A stretch of 64,000 bases of DNA from Agrocybe praecox (lineage: Eukaryota; Basidiomycota; Agaricomycetes; Agaricales; Agrocybaceae). Below, piece by piece: positions 45,907 through 58,986 of this stretch. Within the stretch, counting starts at the first letter, position 1; each line of letters opens with the position of its first letter. The translations under genes and the position numbers were made by a program. The stretch lies in NCBI GenBank assembly GCA_964017145.1, contig OZ024844.1:1302001-1366000 (forward strand). The letters run 5' to 3'. The notes under the pieces are model-generated. The model ran no database searches. It was not told the DNA's origin and saw nothing but the letters and a program-made list of their open reading frames with translations.

Positions 45907-48026
45907 ATGGCGTCAGCAGCGGAGAAGAAAGACAAGATGTCAGAAATCATCGACACTACTGCCGATGCAGAGTCCTCCAGTGATTCGGATGTAGAAGATA
46001 CCGAAGTCACAGAGCAAGATGCATCAGCAGCAGACGCGTCTACAGCGACGCCTCCTACCGGTGGCTCTTCGTCCAAGAAGAAGAAGAAGAAATCCAAGTC
46101 TGCGAAGAAAGCGTTGAGTGCTCTCCTAGGGAGGGGTGGGGACGCTCAGGTGCCCCAGCAGGTGGTCGACGCCGTGTTGGATAAGGTCAAGGCTGAGGGA
46201 GGCGTCGCTTCATCCGAGGCAACGGCTGAGAATGTGAGAGAGGCATTGCAGCAGATGAAAATTATGGATGTGGTACAGGGAAAAGCTGGAATTGGGGGTC
46301 TCAATAGGAAAGATATGGGTGAACATAAGGTGCGTCGTTGGTGCTGTGCGATGTGGTTTTTATTGTGCGTTAATTTATGACTCTTTTGTTTAGTTTTGGT
46401 CTACGCAACCTGTCCCTCAGCCAGGTAAGGAGTTGGTGATTAATTTGGGAGAGGCCTTTCATTCATTTTTTGTTCTTTACCTAGGCGAAGGACCTCCAGA
46501 GGAAGATGGTTACATCGAACCTTCAAAACCTCGTGAAGAAGTTCGACAAGACCCATATCCGCTACCGAAAGATTTCGAGTGGTCCGTTCTTGACATCAGC
46601 GATCCTGCCCAAGTACGTAGCTATCATCATAAACTTCAGAAGTATATTTACTCAATTGATTACAGAACAAAGAGGTCTACGATCTTCTATCTCTCAACTA
46701 CATCGAGGACGATCAAGCCGCGTTCCGATTCCAGTATAGTGCTGAATTTTTGGCCTGGTATGCCTTGTACTATCGACATCCTTTCATAGATTTTAATATG
46801 GAGTCATTAGGGCACTTACACCACCCGGATATCACAAGGAATGGCACATCGGTGTACGTGTCTCGTCGAATAAGAAACTCGTCGCGTTCATCTCAGGAGT
46901 ACCTATGAACCTCCGCGTTCGGAAACAGTAAGTATCACCAATCTTATGCACTCTTTTCCTCTTCTCACCCACACTCCCAATCAAGCGTCATCTCAGTCAG
47001 CGAAATCAACTACCTCTGCGTGCACAAGAAGCTGCGCTCCAAACGGCTTGCACCCGTGCTGATCAAAGAAGTGACGCGCCAATGCAACCTCAAAGGTGTC
47101 TTCCAGGCCATCTACACCGGCGGCGTCGTACTCCCCACGCCCGTCTCAGTGTGCCGATACAACCACCGCCTGCTGAACATCCCCAAGCTCGTCGACACCC
47201 GCTTCTGCTACGTGCCGCGACATATGACGCTCGCGAGGATGGCGAGGCTGAACAAGGTCGCTTCGCAGCCGAGTCTGCCGGGGCTGAGGGAGATGGAAGA
47301 GAAGGATATCGTCGCCGTAGCGCATTTGTATACCCAGTATATGAAGAGGTTCGATACCGCCCCCCTCTTTGATGTCGACGAGTGCAGGCATCAGTTCTTG
47401 AGCGGAAGGGGCCGTGGAGAACTTGGGAGCGACGGTGCAGGACGAAGACAGAACCAAGTTACATGGTCATATGTTGTCGAAGTAAGTCGCTCTTTCACAC
47501 AGGAACAACTAATCATCGGATGAATCTGACATACATCTTCGCTTTCCCCCAGAACCCAGAGACAGGGAAAATCACAGATTTCTTCTCGTTCTACTCATTA
47601 CCATCCACCGTCATCGGAAACACCAAATACCCTCTTCTCGAAGCTGCTTATCTGTACTATTACGCGTCGGAGACAGGGCTTGAAGGCCATGGAGGAGCCG
47701 ATCAAGATGACGCACTCAAGAAAAGATTGTTGACGTTGATCGGCGACGCGCTCATTGTTGCGAATGAAGCCAGGTTCGACGTCTTCAATGCATTGACTTT
47801 GATGGACAATATGCCTATTCTGCAAGATCTCAAGGTTTGCACGTTTTCCTTGTTGAAGCCGTTTAAACGTCAATTAATCGTTTTTCTGTTTAATTTTTTT
47901 TAGTTTGGTTTGGGTGATGGTTTCCTCAATTTCTACTTGTACAATTGGCGGACGGCGACACTGGCAGGCATGAATGACGAGGGTGGTGTTCCTGCAGGAA
48001 GGGGCATAGGTATTGTAATGTTGTGA
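45907..48026 (+). CDS. NMT1: N-myristoyltransferase
   Basis: Attaches myristate to N-terminal glycine of proteins in the cytosol. ATG 45907. The N-terminal ~80 residues are acidic then Lys-rich ([17 protein letters not shown]), a ribosome-association type tail. The catalytic core starts [12 protein letters not shown] and shows [86 protein letters not shown] (acyl-CoA binding) and [16 protein letters not shown]. The second half has [17 protein letters not shown] and [12 protein letters not shown], ending GRGIGIVML. About eight exons. Length and motifs fit the family. Confidence 0.96.
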
Positions 48027-48239
48027 TCACATCCATCTGTTGTTTTGGATATCGACAATGGTAGAACTGATGACAATCGCGGATATTTCAATTTCTTTCA
48101 CGAAAAGCGGGCGCCTAAATCTCCTAGGAAATGTTTGATGTTTATGGATACTCTACATACATGATGGTACTACTAAACGGCGCAAAAGAACTATCTATGT
48201 AACAAACCAAAAATGATACAACCCAAGGGGGTTTAAGAT

Positions 48240-49963
48240 TTAGTCACTATCAATCATAATAACATCGTCATCATCGACACCCCAGTCTTCAGGCGTAGGA
48301 CTCCTCTCCACCTTTTTCTTGGTGTTACGTTGAGGCACTTGAGGCACTCGCGCACCCCCTGCGCCTACTGGACCTTGCTGAGGTAATGTTCTCTTGCCTA
48401 AAGTGTGCCCTGATGCGCCCCAAGCATGCGAGGGTGCAGCTTTTTCTGTAGACTGGTCTGCCTTAGCCTTCCCTTTATTGTCAGTCGTAGCCGGCTTTGG
48501 ATTTGATCTTCCACTTAGGGTATTTCCAGAACCGGAGAATGTGGGTGGTGACTACATAATTGACACTGTCAACGTGGCACACACAAGAATAAGACGTGAA
48601 CATACATTAGGTGCGACTTCAGGAGATCCAGGGGCAGGTTCAGGAGGTGTATATGCTTGTACATTGAACCCGAAGAACAGCTGGCCAAAAGGAAGATTTA
48701 AAGCAGCAGGCACTTTGACCTCGGTCTCTAACGTGCTGTTTGAAACGATGCGATGATTACTGCGGTAGGACCATAAGTGGGTTAGACATTGACAGGAATA
48801 ATGGGGTCACTGACTCGGTTTTGATAATCTTGCTACCTTCGGCAACCTGTTCTGCTTGTCGATGACTAATTCCTTTGCCCTTCGTTTTCCTGCCAGCGAG
48901 AGTTTCACCTTTCCCTTTGAAACTCTCCCATTGATCGCCTCCTTTGCTGACAGTGGTAATACCCGTGCTGTTACCGGCAAAGCCGCCACTAAGCGAGGAA
49001 CCAGGTCTCGATGATCCTGGAGAATGGGAATCGAGATCAATCTTCAATTTGGAAGCCATTGTCGATGGGGGGGCTGGCTTAGGTCTTTCAGGTTCTACAT
49101 AGCCAACTGGTGCCGCAAAGTCGACTTCTAAGTCAGTGTCAAGAACGCTGATGCCTTCTCCTCCAGGTTTAGTTTCCATTACTAGTAGGCCAAAAACAAT
49201 CGAGTTATACGATATTTCAATGATATCGCCTTGTGTCAGTGCAGAGAAATTTCGCAGAGATTGCTCCAAACTTTAGAAAAACATACGGTCAGATTGGTCA
49301 ATGAAAGAAGCGTACACTTAGACATACACAGCTTTGGGATCAGAAATCTCCAAGAAATGCACTGATTGTGCTTGAAGTTTTACAAGTTTTCCTTTAGGTA
49401 GTTCAGCACCTGTAATGCGGATTGGGTCGCCTTCATTAAGCCTGAGAGTCTTCATCATCCAATATGGCAAATGAACGACACCCTCTTCGGCAATGAACTC
49501 GAGGACACCAGCATGCGTTGATGCCGCAGGATTACCAGGGTTGCGAAGTTGGAACATCCAAGGCGATTGTATCTCAAGATTGGTTAGATTTGCTAGTGAA
49601 GATGGAGGCATGATAACTATTTGATTGAAATGTCAGCTGGTGGATATCTGAAAGGAGAGATGAGATGACGCGTACTCTTTCCACCGTACGAGACGTTCTC
49701 TCTTTCCCTTCCGGGAAGCATTGCCATACTATATGCCTTGAGGTATTCATCGTAAGATTTAGCATTTGCGCGACGCATTGGACCGTATCCTGCAGGAAAA
49801 CCCCTGGTGAAAACATAAGAATCATTGAGCCGAATATGACGCGTCGTTCTTACCCTGCCACAATTTGGTTCAAGATGCCGCCAGGACCATTCGGACCACC
49901 GAACTACATATAAATGAGTACTTTTCAAATGCAATATTTGGGAGATCTTCTTACAAAAGCCAT
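48240..49963 (-). CDS. UFD1: Ubiquitin fusion degradation protein 1
   Basis: Cdc48/p97 cofactor that delivers ubiquitylated substrates. The first exon is short (ATG 49963, MAF), followed by FGGPNGPGGILNQIVAG, then AYSMAMLPGRERENVSYGGK, VIMPPSSLANLTNLEI, SPWMFQLRNPGN and GVLEFIAEEGVVHLPYWMM. These make up the double-psi barrel N domain. Later come LRNFSALTQGDIIEISYN and DLEVDFAAPVGYVEPERP. The C-terminal half is Ser/Gly/Pro-rich with a conserved-looking block (VKVPAALNLPFGQLFFGF), ending in an acidic tail VDDDDVIMIDSD. Divergent from CCT4, 188 bp apart. Confidence 0.95.
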
Positions 49964-50151
49964 AATCAAGATAAAGGAAGAGTAAGAAGGAAATGGGAGG
50001 TTGGAAGCAAGTGGCAATTAAGAACTTCCCGATTAAGACGATAGTGCCATCCCTGTCACGCGCGTCACAGACTGCCCATTTTGAGGGACGCGTCGCTCCA
50101 GCCAGAACCGTGCTAAGGTCCAATTCTTCAGGCTCCTCTCTGATCTCTGCT

Positions 50152-52214
50152 ATGGCCTCTTCAAAACCCACCCAAAGCCAACAAGGCGTTACAAAAGTCA
50201 TCTCGGGCGACAACTCGTCCTTCAAGGACAAGGTATCGTTGTGTTTTTTCCTTGATCGGTCTTGTCTAACGCGTTTCGAATAAAGGGCAAACCTATGGAA
50301 CTGCGGTTATCCAACATGGTAGCAGCAAAAGGTCTGCTTAATTTCTACAATGCACTTGGATATTTGTTGAACACTCTGAATAGCCATCAGTGATGCCGTT
50401 AGAACTTCATTGGGACCCAGGGGAATGGACAAGATGGTGCGCAAATATATAGTTTATCTTTTGTAGACAATGTTGTCAACTCCAAGTCTTTTTCAGATCC
50501 AAACATCCAAGGGAGAAGTAATTGTCACCAACGATGGAGCTACTATCCTGAAGAGCATCCAGGCCTTGCACCCTGCTGCCAAAATGGCGAGTTCTCTGAC
50601 ATAATGGCCCATATCATCCGATTAACCCTTCAATTGATCTAGTTGGTCGACCTGTCTGCAGCGCAAGATATCGAAGCGGGAGATGGTACAACATCTGTCG
50701 TCGTCCTGGCCGGTAGTTTACTAGGTGCAGCTGAGAAGATGTTGGCGAAAGGCATCCATCCTACCATCGTTGCGGAATCCTTCCTCCGTGCTTCAAGTAA
50801 GGCCGTCGAGTACTTGACAGAGATGTCAACTCCCATCGATCTCAACGACAAAACCAATTTGCTGCGCGCTGCTAGCACTTCATTAAACTCCAAGGCGCGA
50901 TCAGATCACTTTTTTGGGGTATATGTTATCTAACAACATCCTTTGCAGGTTGTCTCCCAGTATTCTTCGACATTGGCTCCTATTGCAGTAGCAGCTGTAT
51001 CAAGATTGGTTACACCTACTTCATCCAACGTTGACCTCAAGGATATCCGCGTTGTAAAAAAGATTGGAGGAACCATCGAAGATACAGAACTCGTTGAGGG
51101 TGTCGTTTTAAACCAGAATGTCATTGTTTCTGCTGGCGGCCCAACGCGTATGGAAAAGGCTAAAATCGCAATTATCCAATTCCAATTGAGCGCCCCTAAA
51201 CCTGATGTACGTTGTGGCGCCTTCTTCACCTTTCCGTATCTCACAAGACTGTGCAGATGGATAACACCGTTGTCATCAATGATTACCGTCTCATGGACAA
51301 GGTAATCAAGGAAGGCCGACAATACATTCTTAACCTTTGCAAAAAGATCAAAAAGGCCAACTGCAACGTGCTACTGATCCAAAAATCCATCCTTCGGGAC
51401 GCTGTCGACGAACTTTCCCTGAACTACCTCAAGCGTCTAAACATCCTCGTCGTTAAGGACGTTGAGCGTGATGAGATTCAATTTTTGTCCAAGAGCTTGG
51501 GATGCAAGCCTATTTCCGACATCGAAGCATTCACTGAAGACAAGTTAGGTTATGCCGATCTCGTGGAGGAGTCGGGCGAGTCTGGCGTCAAGGTTGTGCG
51601 TATCACTGGTATCAAGAACCGCGGCCGCACCGTTAGCATCCTCGCTACCGGAAGCAACAACCTTGTTGTCGACGAGTGCGAGCGTAGTTTGCACGATGCA
51701 CTGTGTGTCGTCCGATGCCTGGTTAAGAAGCGGTGGGTTGTAATTTCTACTTTAATACGGATCACTAGTACTCACGGTTAACTGTAAAGGGCTCTTATTG
51801 GTGGCGGAGGAGCCCCTGAAATCCATGTTTCACGCCTTTTGTCGCAATATGCCCAATCGCTAAAAGGCATGGAGGCTTACTGCTTCCAAGCATATGCCGA
51901 TGCACTCGAAGTTATCCCCACGACTTTGGCTGAAAATGCCGGACTGAACCCCATTGCTATCGTCACAGAACTCCGCAATCGTCATGCTCTTGGAGAAAGG
52001 AATGCCGGTATCAATGTTCGCAAGGTAAGACGACTGTATATTTCAAAATATCTGCACAGAATATTGAATTGCCAAAAATTCATAGGGTTTGATCTCCAAC
52101 ATCTTGGAAGAAGATGTTGTGCAGCCCCTTCTAGTCTCTACTAGCGCCGTCGAGCTTGCAACCGAGACTGTATGCCTTCTGTTGAAGATTGACGATTATG
52201 TGCAAGCACGATGA
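50152..52214 (+). CDS. CCT4: T-complex protein 1 subunit delta (CCT4)
   Basis: One of eight subunits of the cytosolic chaperonin that folds actin and tubulin. ATG 50152 ([15 protein letters not shown]). Motifs: [18 protein letters not shown] (nucleotide binding), [65 protein letters not shown], and the ATP-site [14 protein letters not shown] near the C-terminus. The delta-specific run [19 protein letters not shown] is clear. The C-end [12 protein letters not shown] is typical for CCT4. About nine introns, some very close together at the 5' end. TGA at 52212-52214. Confidence 0.96.
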
Positions 52215-52460
52215 TTTTATGCGTAATGTAAATTTAATTGTAGAATGCTATTAGCCATGCTTAATGGTGTTAACAAAAAATGATAAATGCTCTTGTGGAT
52301 GCAGAGCCCGAAAGCTATATATATGTGGTGCAATATTGTATATGGCATTGTGTTGGGAATATTTATGTTACATACGCTGACTATAATTTTATCTATGTTA
52401 TGGGTGTGATGATTCAAAAAAAGTGTTGCAGGGAATGTCAGATAGCTCAGATTAATAAGG

Positions 52461-54067
52461 TTAGTCCTCTCTTGAGGAGGGTGGTAGATTGTCGATGTAC
52501 TGTGCGGTCATGTCGAAGAGCGTCCATAGCAATCCGTGAGTCGTGATACTTCTGAGAGCACTTACCCCAAGGCCTCGATAAATCCTTGCCATGCCCGCAA
52601 GAATTGTTTTTGGTGCCTTGGGATCCGGACCTGCCAAAATATTTTATGAGTGTCTCCGAAAGCCAGTTGAAGCGCAAGACAAAGTTACCTCGGACCAAAC
52701 GGTGCAGCGTTTCCCACGGTCCACGGTAGCGTTCACCAGCCAGAGCGCGTTGTTGTATCTTCGTCTTTACACTGATAAGTCCAAGCTATCAGTAAAAGAA
52801 ACCGTGGCGAATAGGCGAAACAAATTACACGTCGAGAGGATAGATTAAAGCCCAAGATGTCACCTAAAAAGCATCATAAGATCACTATGTCTTAAAATAC
52901 ATATCCTCAGCGGTATAGAGATACGTACTCCAGCTAATGAGCCGCACACAAAAGGAACCAAAGAAGGGTGAATTGGTAGCCATGTCGGTGTTGCTCCTTG
53001 CTCTCCGGATCTTTGGCGACCAAGAAGGTGTCGCATTCCATCGTATTCCAAAAAATACAGAGCGGTGCCAGAGGTGTCGCGTACTTTGGCGACAGTTAAG
53101 CAAAATCCCAGAGTTGTAGGCCGAGTAATTGGACTTACCAAAATGAAGTTTAAATCCGGTGTATAAACCTCCCAGTCCATTAGTCCTATAAATGTCCTTG
53201 ACGGCTTCCACAGTGCTCGGAGGTTTGAACTTCGCGATTCCTTTACTCGCTGCAATGGCATATTCAAGTTGCCGGCGAACCTAGGGAGGGGTAAGTTCAT
53301 GCATTACAGTCGCAGAGAATATACCGACTTTGACGAGTTCAAAAGCTGGGATATTCGTGTAAGTTCGATGGTGTGAACACGGAGGGACTAAGAAAGACGC
53401 ACGAGCACTCCCAAAAGATATAAGAGCCCCTGACATCGCACCACTAATTCCGCCAGTTAGTGATGTATCAATGATACTGTTGCGGCATAATATGTTGTTT
53501 TTGCTAAAATATTCCTTCGTTTCCGAATAGATGGTGAAGCTTGCAGCACCTGCCAAACGAGACCGTGTCACTCATCATTAGCGGGATGTCTAGATGACAG
53601 TGAAACGACGACGGGAACTCACGGACAAAAGATATAGTCATTAAGGGAATCCAGAGTCCCCGGTAAAATCCCATTATCCCTTCCTCATGATACACCAATG
53701 CAGCAAGCTTCGGGACCGTTATCCTCGTTTTTGTCGTTTGCAGCCTCGATTTAATGGAATCCAACTATTATAGAAGCGAAGTGATGTTCAAGTCCTGAAG
53801 AATCTGAGTATTTTCGGAGAAGGTACTGACGGGATATCCAGCGAAAGTCGACACATAGCTGGCTGAGAGGGCGCAAACGACAGCCTTGTTTCCTGAAAGA
53901 CAGTATTCATGATGCAGTCCACATAGCTAAGCCTCGAGGGAACAGCGCACCTCGTAAGAAGTCATGAAATCTGTCGGGGTCGTACGCAGGATTAGATGTC
54001 CTATAAAAGAATTGTGAGTGGCCTCCTAATTGTGGCATTTAGCTTTTCATACCTTTTTCCATCCATA
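52461..54067 (-). CDS. Mitochondrial carrier (SLC25) family protein
   Basis: Inner-membrane transporter of the six-helix carrier family; substrate not readable. Start MDGKRTSNPAYDP at 54067. Carrier signature P-x-D/E-x-x-K/R appears as AGYPLDSIKSRLQTTK in repeat 1 and ALIYPLDVIKTKIQQRA in repeat 3; repeat 2 has FELVKVRRQLEYA. Each is followed by its G-x-x-G element (EGIMGFYRGLWIPL, GLGGLYTGFKLHF, ARIYRGLGVSALRS). The C-terminus ends IDNLPPSSRED. About seven introns. Repeat 2 splice borders near 53380-53410 are uncertain. Confidence 0.85.
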
Positions 54068-54375
54068 GAGCAAGTTATTGGGCTGGCCCTGAGTCCAGTT
54101 TCGTGCTCGTGCACGACAGACTGGGATTGTTTTCAGACTGCAGAAGAGCGCCTATTGAAGCCAGTGGTGTAGTATAAGTGTGGAAGAAAGAAATTTGTAT
54201 TCGGATATCCTGGGAGCACTGTAGGCGTCGAGGAGCGAAGAAGTAGATCACGCGAATGTCACTTGACCCGACTTACCGCGGCATGTCCGACAGTCCGAAT
54301 CGGAAATGCTCATCGTCGCCGTGCATTGTCCGTGTATTATATATACATACAACTACTATGTACTTTTATCTTTAT
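54068..54375. other. Intergenic, no gene seen
   Basis: Promoter of the carrier gene and 3' flank of the RRN6-like gene (both minus strand). No repeat or RNA gene noticed. Confidence 0.5.
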
Positions 54376-57300
54376 CTAAAATCCACCCAAACGCTTCTTA
54401 GCCGGCTTCTTCTTGGGCATGCTAGGATGACCTCCATATGGACCAGGCAGCACCTGCGTACTCGCAAATAATTCTTGTGATTGCGATTGCGACGATGACT
54501 TCTCTGGACGAAAACTACCAAACCCTGCAGCCAGATTGGAAGGAAACTGGTCTTGAGATTGCGCTTGTGTGGCGTTTTTTCGAGGCATATCAGGCTTTGA
54601 TGCCGTTGCTATATTTGTTGCAATGATTTTTGGAGGTTTCTGGCTTTGACTTTGTGTAATAATAGGAGGGGGACCTGCCTGGCTAGGTAGTTTGGTCTTG
54701 ATCGCCGTTGGGAGAGGCGGAGATGTGTTGGTATCGTAAGGATCTTGGTAAACATGATCTTCGGGGTCCCCATCGTCCCAATCCTTCAGCAGGAGACGGA
54801 CTCCAATAGGCAATTCCAATGCTTTCTCAAAGGCACTTTTATCCTCAGAATATGCAGAAAGCTTTTCCAATGGCCTCAGATAGCGAAATTCGACCGGAGG
54901 AGGTTCGTTCCCGAGAGATAACGCTTCTGTCATAAATTCAAGTGTTTGGTTGACTTGCTCGGCTTTCACAACAGATGCATCGGAGTAGATGTCGGATGAC
55001 AGAGCTAGATCCAAAGCCAGCTGTTGACAAGATTCTCTCTCAAATTCACGAGATTTGACTGAGCAGTCAACATCCTCAGAAAGGTTAAACGACTGGAGAT
55101 ATTCCATTGAATGTGCCGGGTCCATTGGGAATTGTTTGTCGAGGTGGCGAAGAACTGGCGTGATCGTTCGATGAAACGGTGCTTGAATGAGTTCCCCAGA
55201 GAGGCGACCTTGCATCAATGCTCTATATCCTCTCTTTGAATTTATGATGCTTTCAGTGAGAAACTCAGATCTTCCAGCTTGTTCAGGTTCTTCACCGGCG
55301 CGGAATAATATGTCATAACTGGACTAGTTAGTCGAGGTCAAAAGATACTGCGCTAAACACTTACGTAGATAGAATATGCTCAGAGGGTAAATCTTTACGT
55401 TGCATATAAGACGGAAAGTCGTCGAGTAGCTGGTAAACCAATTCGGCATTTTTCATCTCGAACTTTTTGGCATCCAGGAAGTAGCGTTGAAATACAGCTA
55501 TCGAGGTACACCATAGTAAGCATAGAACGGGAAAAAAATGAAACAAACACGGAACACAGACCGTTGTAAGCCGTGTTGAGATTGATTTGACTAAATTCTT
55601 TGCGACCTAAGGGACCAATGTCTTCGAATTTTTCTTTGGAAGCTTTTGCTGCACTGAAAAATTCTTGGTTTTGTACCGAATAGTTAAGCTCTACGGAATG
55701 ATCGGCACGCAATAATTCACTATATTTTACCCCTTCTTTGTCCGAAAGGCACAACAAACCCAACAGTTTATCATGAGAGATAAACTGACGCCCATTGTTT
55801 TCTTCATAAATAGTTGCTTCGGACGGTAGCAAATAAGGGAGGCCATTGAGACGGGGAGGCTGGTCGACCGAGCAAGAAACATCGTAGACAGTAGTCAGAC
55901 TGTTACTTCGAGTGGTCAAAAAAGATAGAGCTGGATAGCAATTAGTAAGTGTTATTATGCAGTGAACATTGTCAGTTACTTACGATGATCAAACCCTTCT
56001 CTAACAGTGTTGACAGAAAGATAACGATCGTACTCTCTTCCGTGAGCATAAGCAAGAAGCGGCTTCTTTGGAAAGCGTACATCCATCCAGATAATTTGGT
56101 TCGTTGAACATAAACGAATGATATTATCGTCCTTATGGTCTTCTACAGATGTAAAGCAGTGTTTTCCGCTAGGAATACTGTAAAATTCCTTTGATAGGGC
56201 TTCCTGAAATTTTAGTCAGCATCTGAATGAGGTGCACTTATAGCTCACATTACCCGGCTGTCCGTTCGGCACAGATGCTTTTTCGATAAAGCATAGTAGG
56301 TCGGGCGGCTATCTTGTCCAATGGAAAGGCGCCAGAAACCGTCTCCATTAACCTTGGACGGTAGAGGACTTTGGCTAAGTGCTGTTCTGTTCAGGGTTAG
56401 CCAAGTGAAATTGATTATACAGTATAAAAGTCGAACATTTGTCTGTTTCCATTCGCGACTGAACATTTGAATACCGTGCCTTTTTCTCCGACAAAGATCA
56501 TTTCTGATGTCGTCGATAAGTACTTCATATCGACAATGACTTCATTTGCAGTATCATGACGGTAAATAGTGGCAATATCTGACAACACAGGTTGTAGTGG
56601 TTCATTGCTGTCCCAGTTCAGCTGGAAAAGCTTGGTAGCACCATATGTGCGGACAGCAAGGTTCGTCTCTAAATATTAAACAAGATGAGATATCGCCTTC
56701 GTAGAAGCCCCCCGAAACACACCTTGTCCGTCAGACGCAACTAGGTGCTGTATGGGCGTCATAAATGTATGGACAGGTTCCCTGGAAGGAGCGAAAACAA
56801 TCTCTCGATCATCCCTATAATTGATGCAAGATAAAGCTACAAATTATTAGGTCAAGAACGGAAGGATCACGAAAAGGATACTCACATAGATCTCTGTTTG
56901 TTTCTCCAGACGGGAACAGCAACATGACATGGTCGCGCATACTGTGAGGCTCTACATATTCCAAGAGATTCCCTGAATGAGGGTCGAATTGTTCCAATTC
57001 ACGGTAGAGTGCGGTCTCCTCGACAAGACGATCTCGAATGAGCTCCGAAGCTATTTCGACGTCCGGAAGAAATGTTCGAAGAAAATTGGCCTAAATTTCA
57101 ATTAAACAAGGTCAAAAAAGAGATATAATTGAGACTTACACCTTGTTCTGCTCGCTGTTGAACGCTGCCGGAATCATTTCGGATATGTGTCGAGCAAGTA
57201 GAAGGAAAAATTGTCGTTTGTTTTCCGATTTTGAGACGCGTCTGCGAGTTGAGACCTGTAATTTGTATGATTCTACATACTTGTCGATGAGATTTAGGAT

Positions 57301-57489
57301 CATACCTGCAACTTTGTTTGAAGGAGTCGCGACGAAAGCCCATCGCAGATGTTTATTAGTCTCTTCTACGAGTGTCGCGGCACCGATCAAACCTGGCTCT
57401 AGATTAGGATAATTCCTATCCCTATCCCGTTCTTTTTCCTCGGTATGTTCTTTGGCAGTAGTTTTTTCATCTGTTGGCCAGAAAGCCAT
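54376..57489 (-). CDS. Pol I transcription factor RRN6-like (core factor subunit)
   Basis: Candidate subunit of the RNA polymerase I core factor that starts rRNA transcription in the nucleolus. ATG 57489 (MAFWPTDEKTTAKEH) with about eight exons to TAG 54378-54376. The front half has WD/beta-propeller-like blocks (IQHLVASDGQETNLAVRTYG, MIFVGEKGTVFKCS, NQIIWMDVRFPKKPLLAY). The middle is helical (LNTAYNGLLRYFLDAKKFE, LLDDFPSYMQRKDL). The end is a Gln/Ser-rich tail (QSQSQKPP, SSSQSQSQELFAS), then VLPGPYGGHPSMPKKKPAKKRLGGF-type residues; this Lys-rich G-x-F end is characteristic of fungal RRN6. Identification rests mainly on that end and overall layout. Confidence 0.75.
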
Positions 57490-57626
57490 TCCATTGAAGC
57501 AATGAGATAAAGTATAAGGAGATAGTGTTAGGGTTATGGTAGGGTTAGAAATCGAATTTGGAAGTCCGACTGAAAGCGTCGGCTGCTGGTCATTGGTCAC
57601 TTTTCTATAACCAACAGTCAACGCTC

Positions 57627-58800
57627 ATGCTCGGGCTCCGTACAGTCTGCAGGCGCCGGCAATTGGCCGCTGTAAGGCAGCTACACGGCTCTGTCTCTGC
57701 GAATACCCCTTCTCCTGCCTCTTCATCTGCCACGACAAAGCCATCAGAACCTGCAAAATGGACTCCGGACTCAATTCGCACTGGACTAATTGCTCGTAAA
57801 CGCGGAATGACTGCCCTGTGGAATGACCAAGGAGTCAGAATACCCGTCACTGTATTACAGGTACGCGAGAATATCCCATCGAATTGTCTTTTACTGAAAA
57901 CTATCTCCAACTAGCTGGAAAATTGCCAAGTTACAGCCAATATCCGTTCAGTACGAAAGGACCACAGTGTATACCACGCTGTTCAAGTTGCTGCGTGCGA
58001 TAAACCAGTGAAAACTACTACCCGACAAATGTTGGGTCACTTCCGAAAAGCCAAAGTTCCCCCAAAGAGAATAGTAAAGGAATTCCCTGTTACACCCGAT
58101 GCACTCGTTCCTGTTGGTAAGTGCCTCCACTATTCACGAACGCAACGTACCGTGTCCTAAAAATTCCACGATTCAAGGAACCACCCTATCCGCCATTCAT
58201 TTCGTTCCCGGTCAATTCGTAGACGTTGTCGCCAATTCGTAAGACGCGTCTCTATCGCTAGTGTCCTCGTGCTCATATACTCGCTCTAGAACTGGTAAAG
58301 GTTTCCAAGGAGGAATGAAACGTTGGGGATTCCATGGTCTTGCTGCTAGTCATGGTGTTTCAATATCACATCGTTCTTCGGGTTCTACTGGCCAGCATCA
58401 GGTAATTGGAAATTATCTTTTCGAAAGTTAATGGAACTGACTCCTCTTCAAGGATCCTGGTCGTATCTTCCCAGGCAAGAAGATGGCGGGTCGTATGGGA
58501 AACAAACGCATCACCACTCAAAATCTGCCTGTTATCCGCGTCGACACCGCGTTGAATCTGATCTTCGTGAAGGGAACAGTGCCAGGTGTGGATGACGCGC
58601 ACGTTCTTGTTAGTGATGCAAAGAAAAAGATGGTCGCCCTCAGCAGTCACAACCAAGCGAAGGGACTGTACGAAAAAGTGTTACCTAAGGGTGTGGATGA
58701 TCTCCCTTTCCCTGCTGGAACTGTTGAGCTCGCCGCGTCATTACCTTCCGTAATCGAGGCACCCGCTTACCGCAGGAGTCCTTTCCTTCCCCTCGAGTGA
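57627..58800 (+). CDS. MRPL9: Mitochondrial large ribosomal subunit protein uL3m
   Basis: Mitochondrial ribosomal protein L3 (yeast Mrpl9). ATG 57627 opens a basic presequence ([19 protein letters not shown]). Then comes [19 protein letters not shown] (L3 start), [39 protein letters not shown] and [20 protein letters not shown]. The signature GMKRWGFHG is followed by [21 protein letters not shown]-terminus [17 protein letters not shown]. Four introns. Head to head with the RRN6-like gene, 137 bp between starts. Confidence 0.95.
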
Positions 58801-58986
58801 ACTTAGGAACACTTCTACATAATGATAATATTAATTCGAATATCCTTGTTACGACCTAAAAGATCGGTACGTCCCTTGGGTGCAGCAAAATTAGCCCAAC
58901 AGATAAAAACAGCAGCGGTAATGTGAAAAAAAAAAAGAGGACATGATAAAATATATTACAGATAATTTATTTACACTTCCGCAGAA

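Noticed and set aside
52480..52560. A 14-nt intron in the carrier gene at GTAAGTGCTCTCAG
   Set aside because: Too short to splice; reading through keeps the carrier C-terminus in frame.
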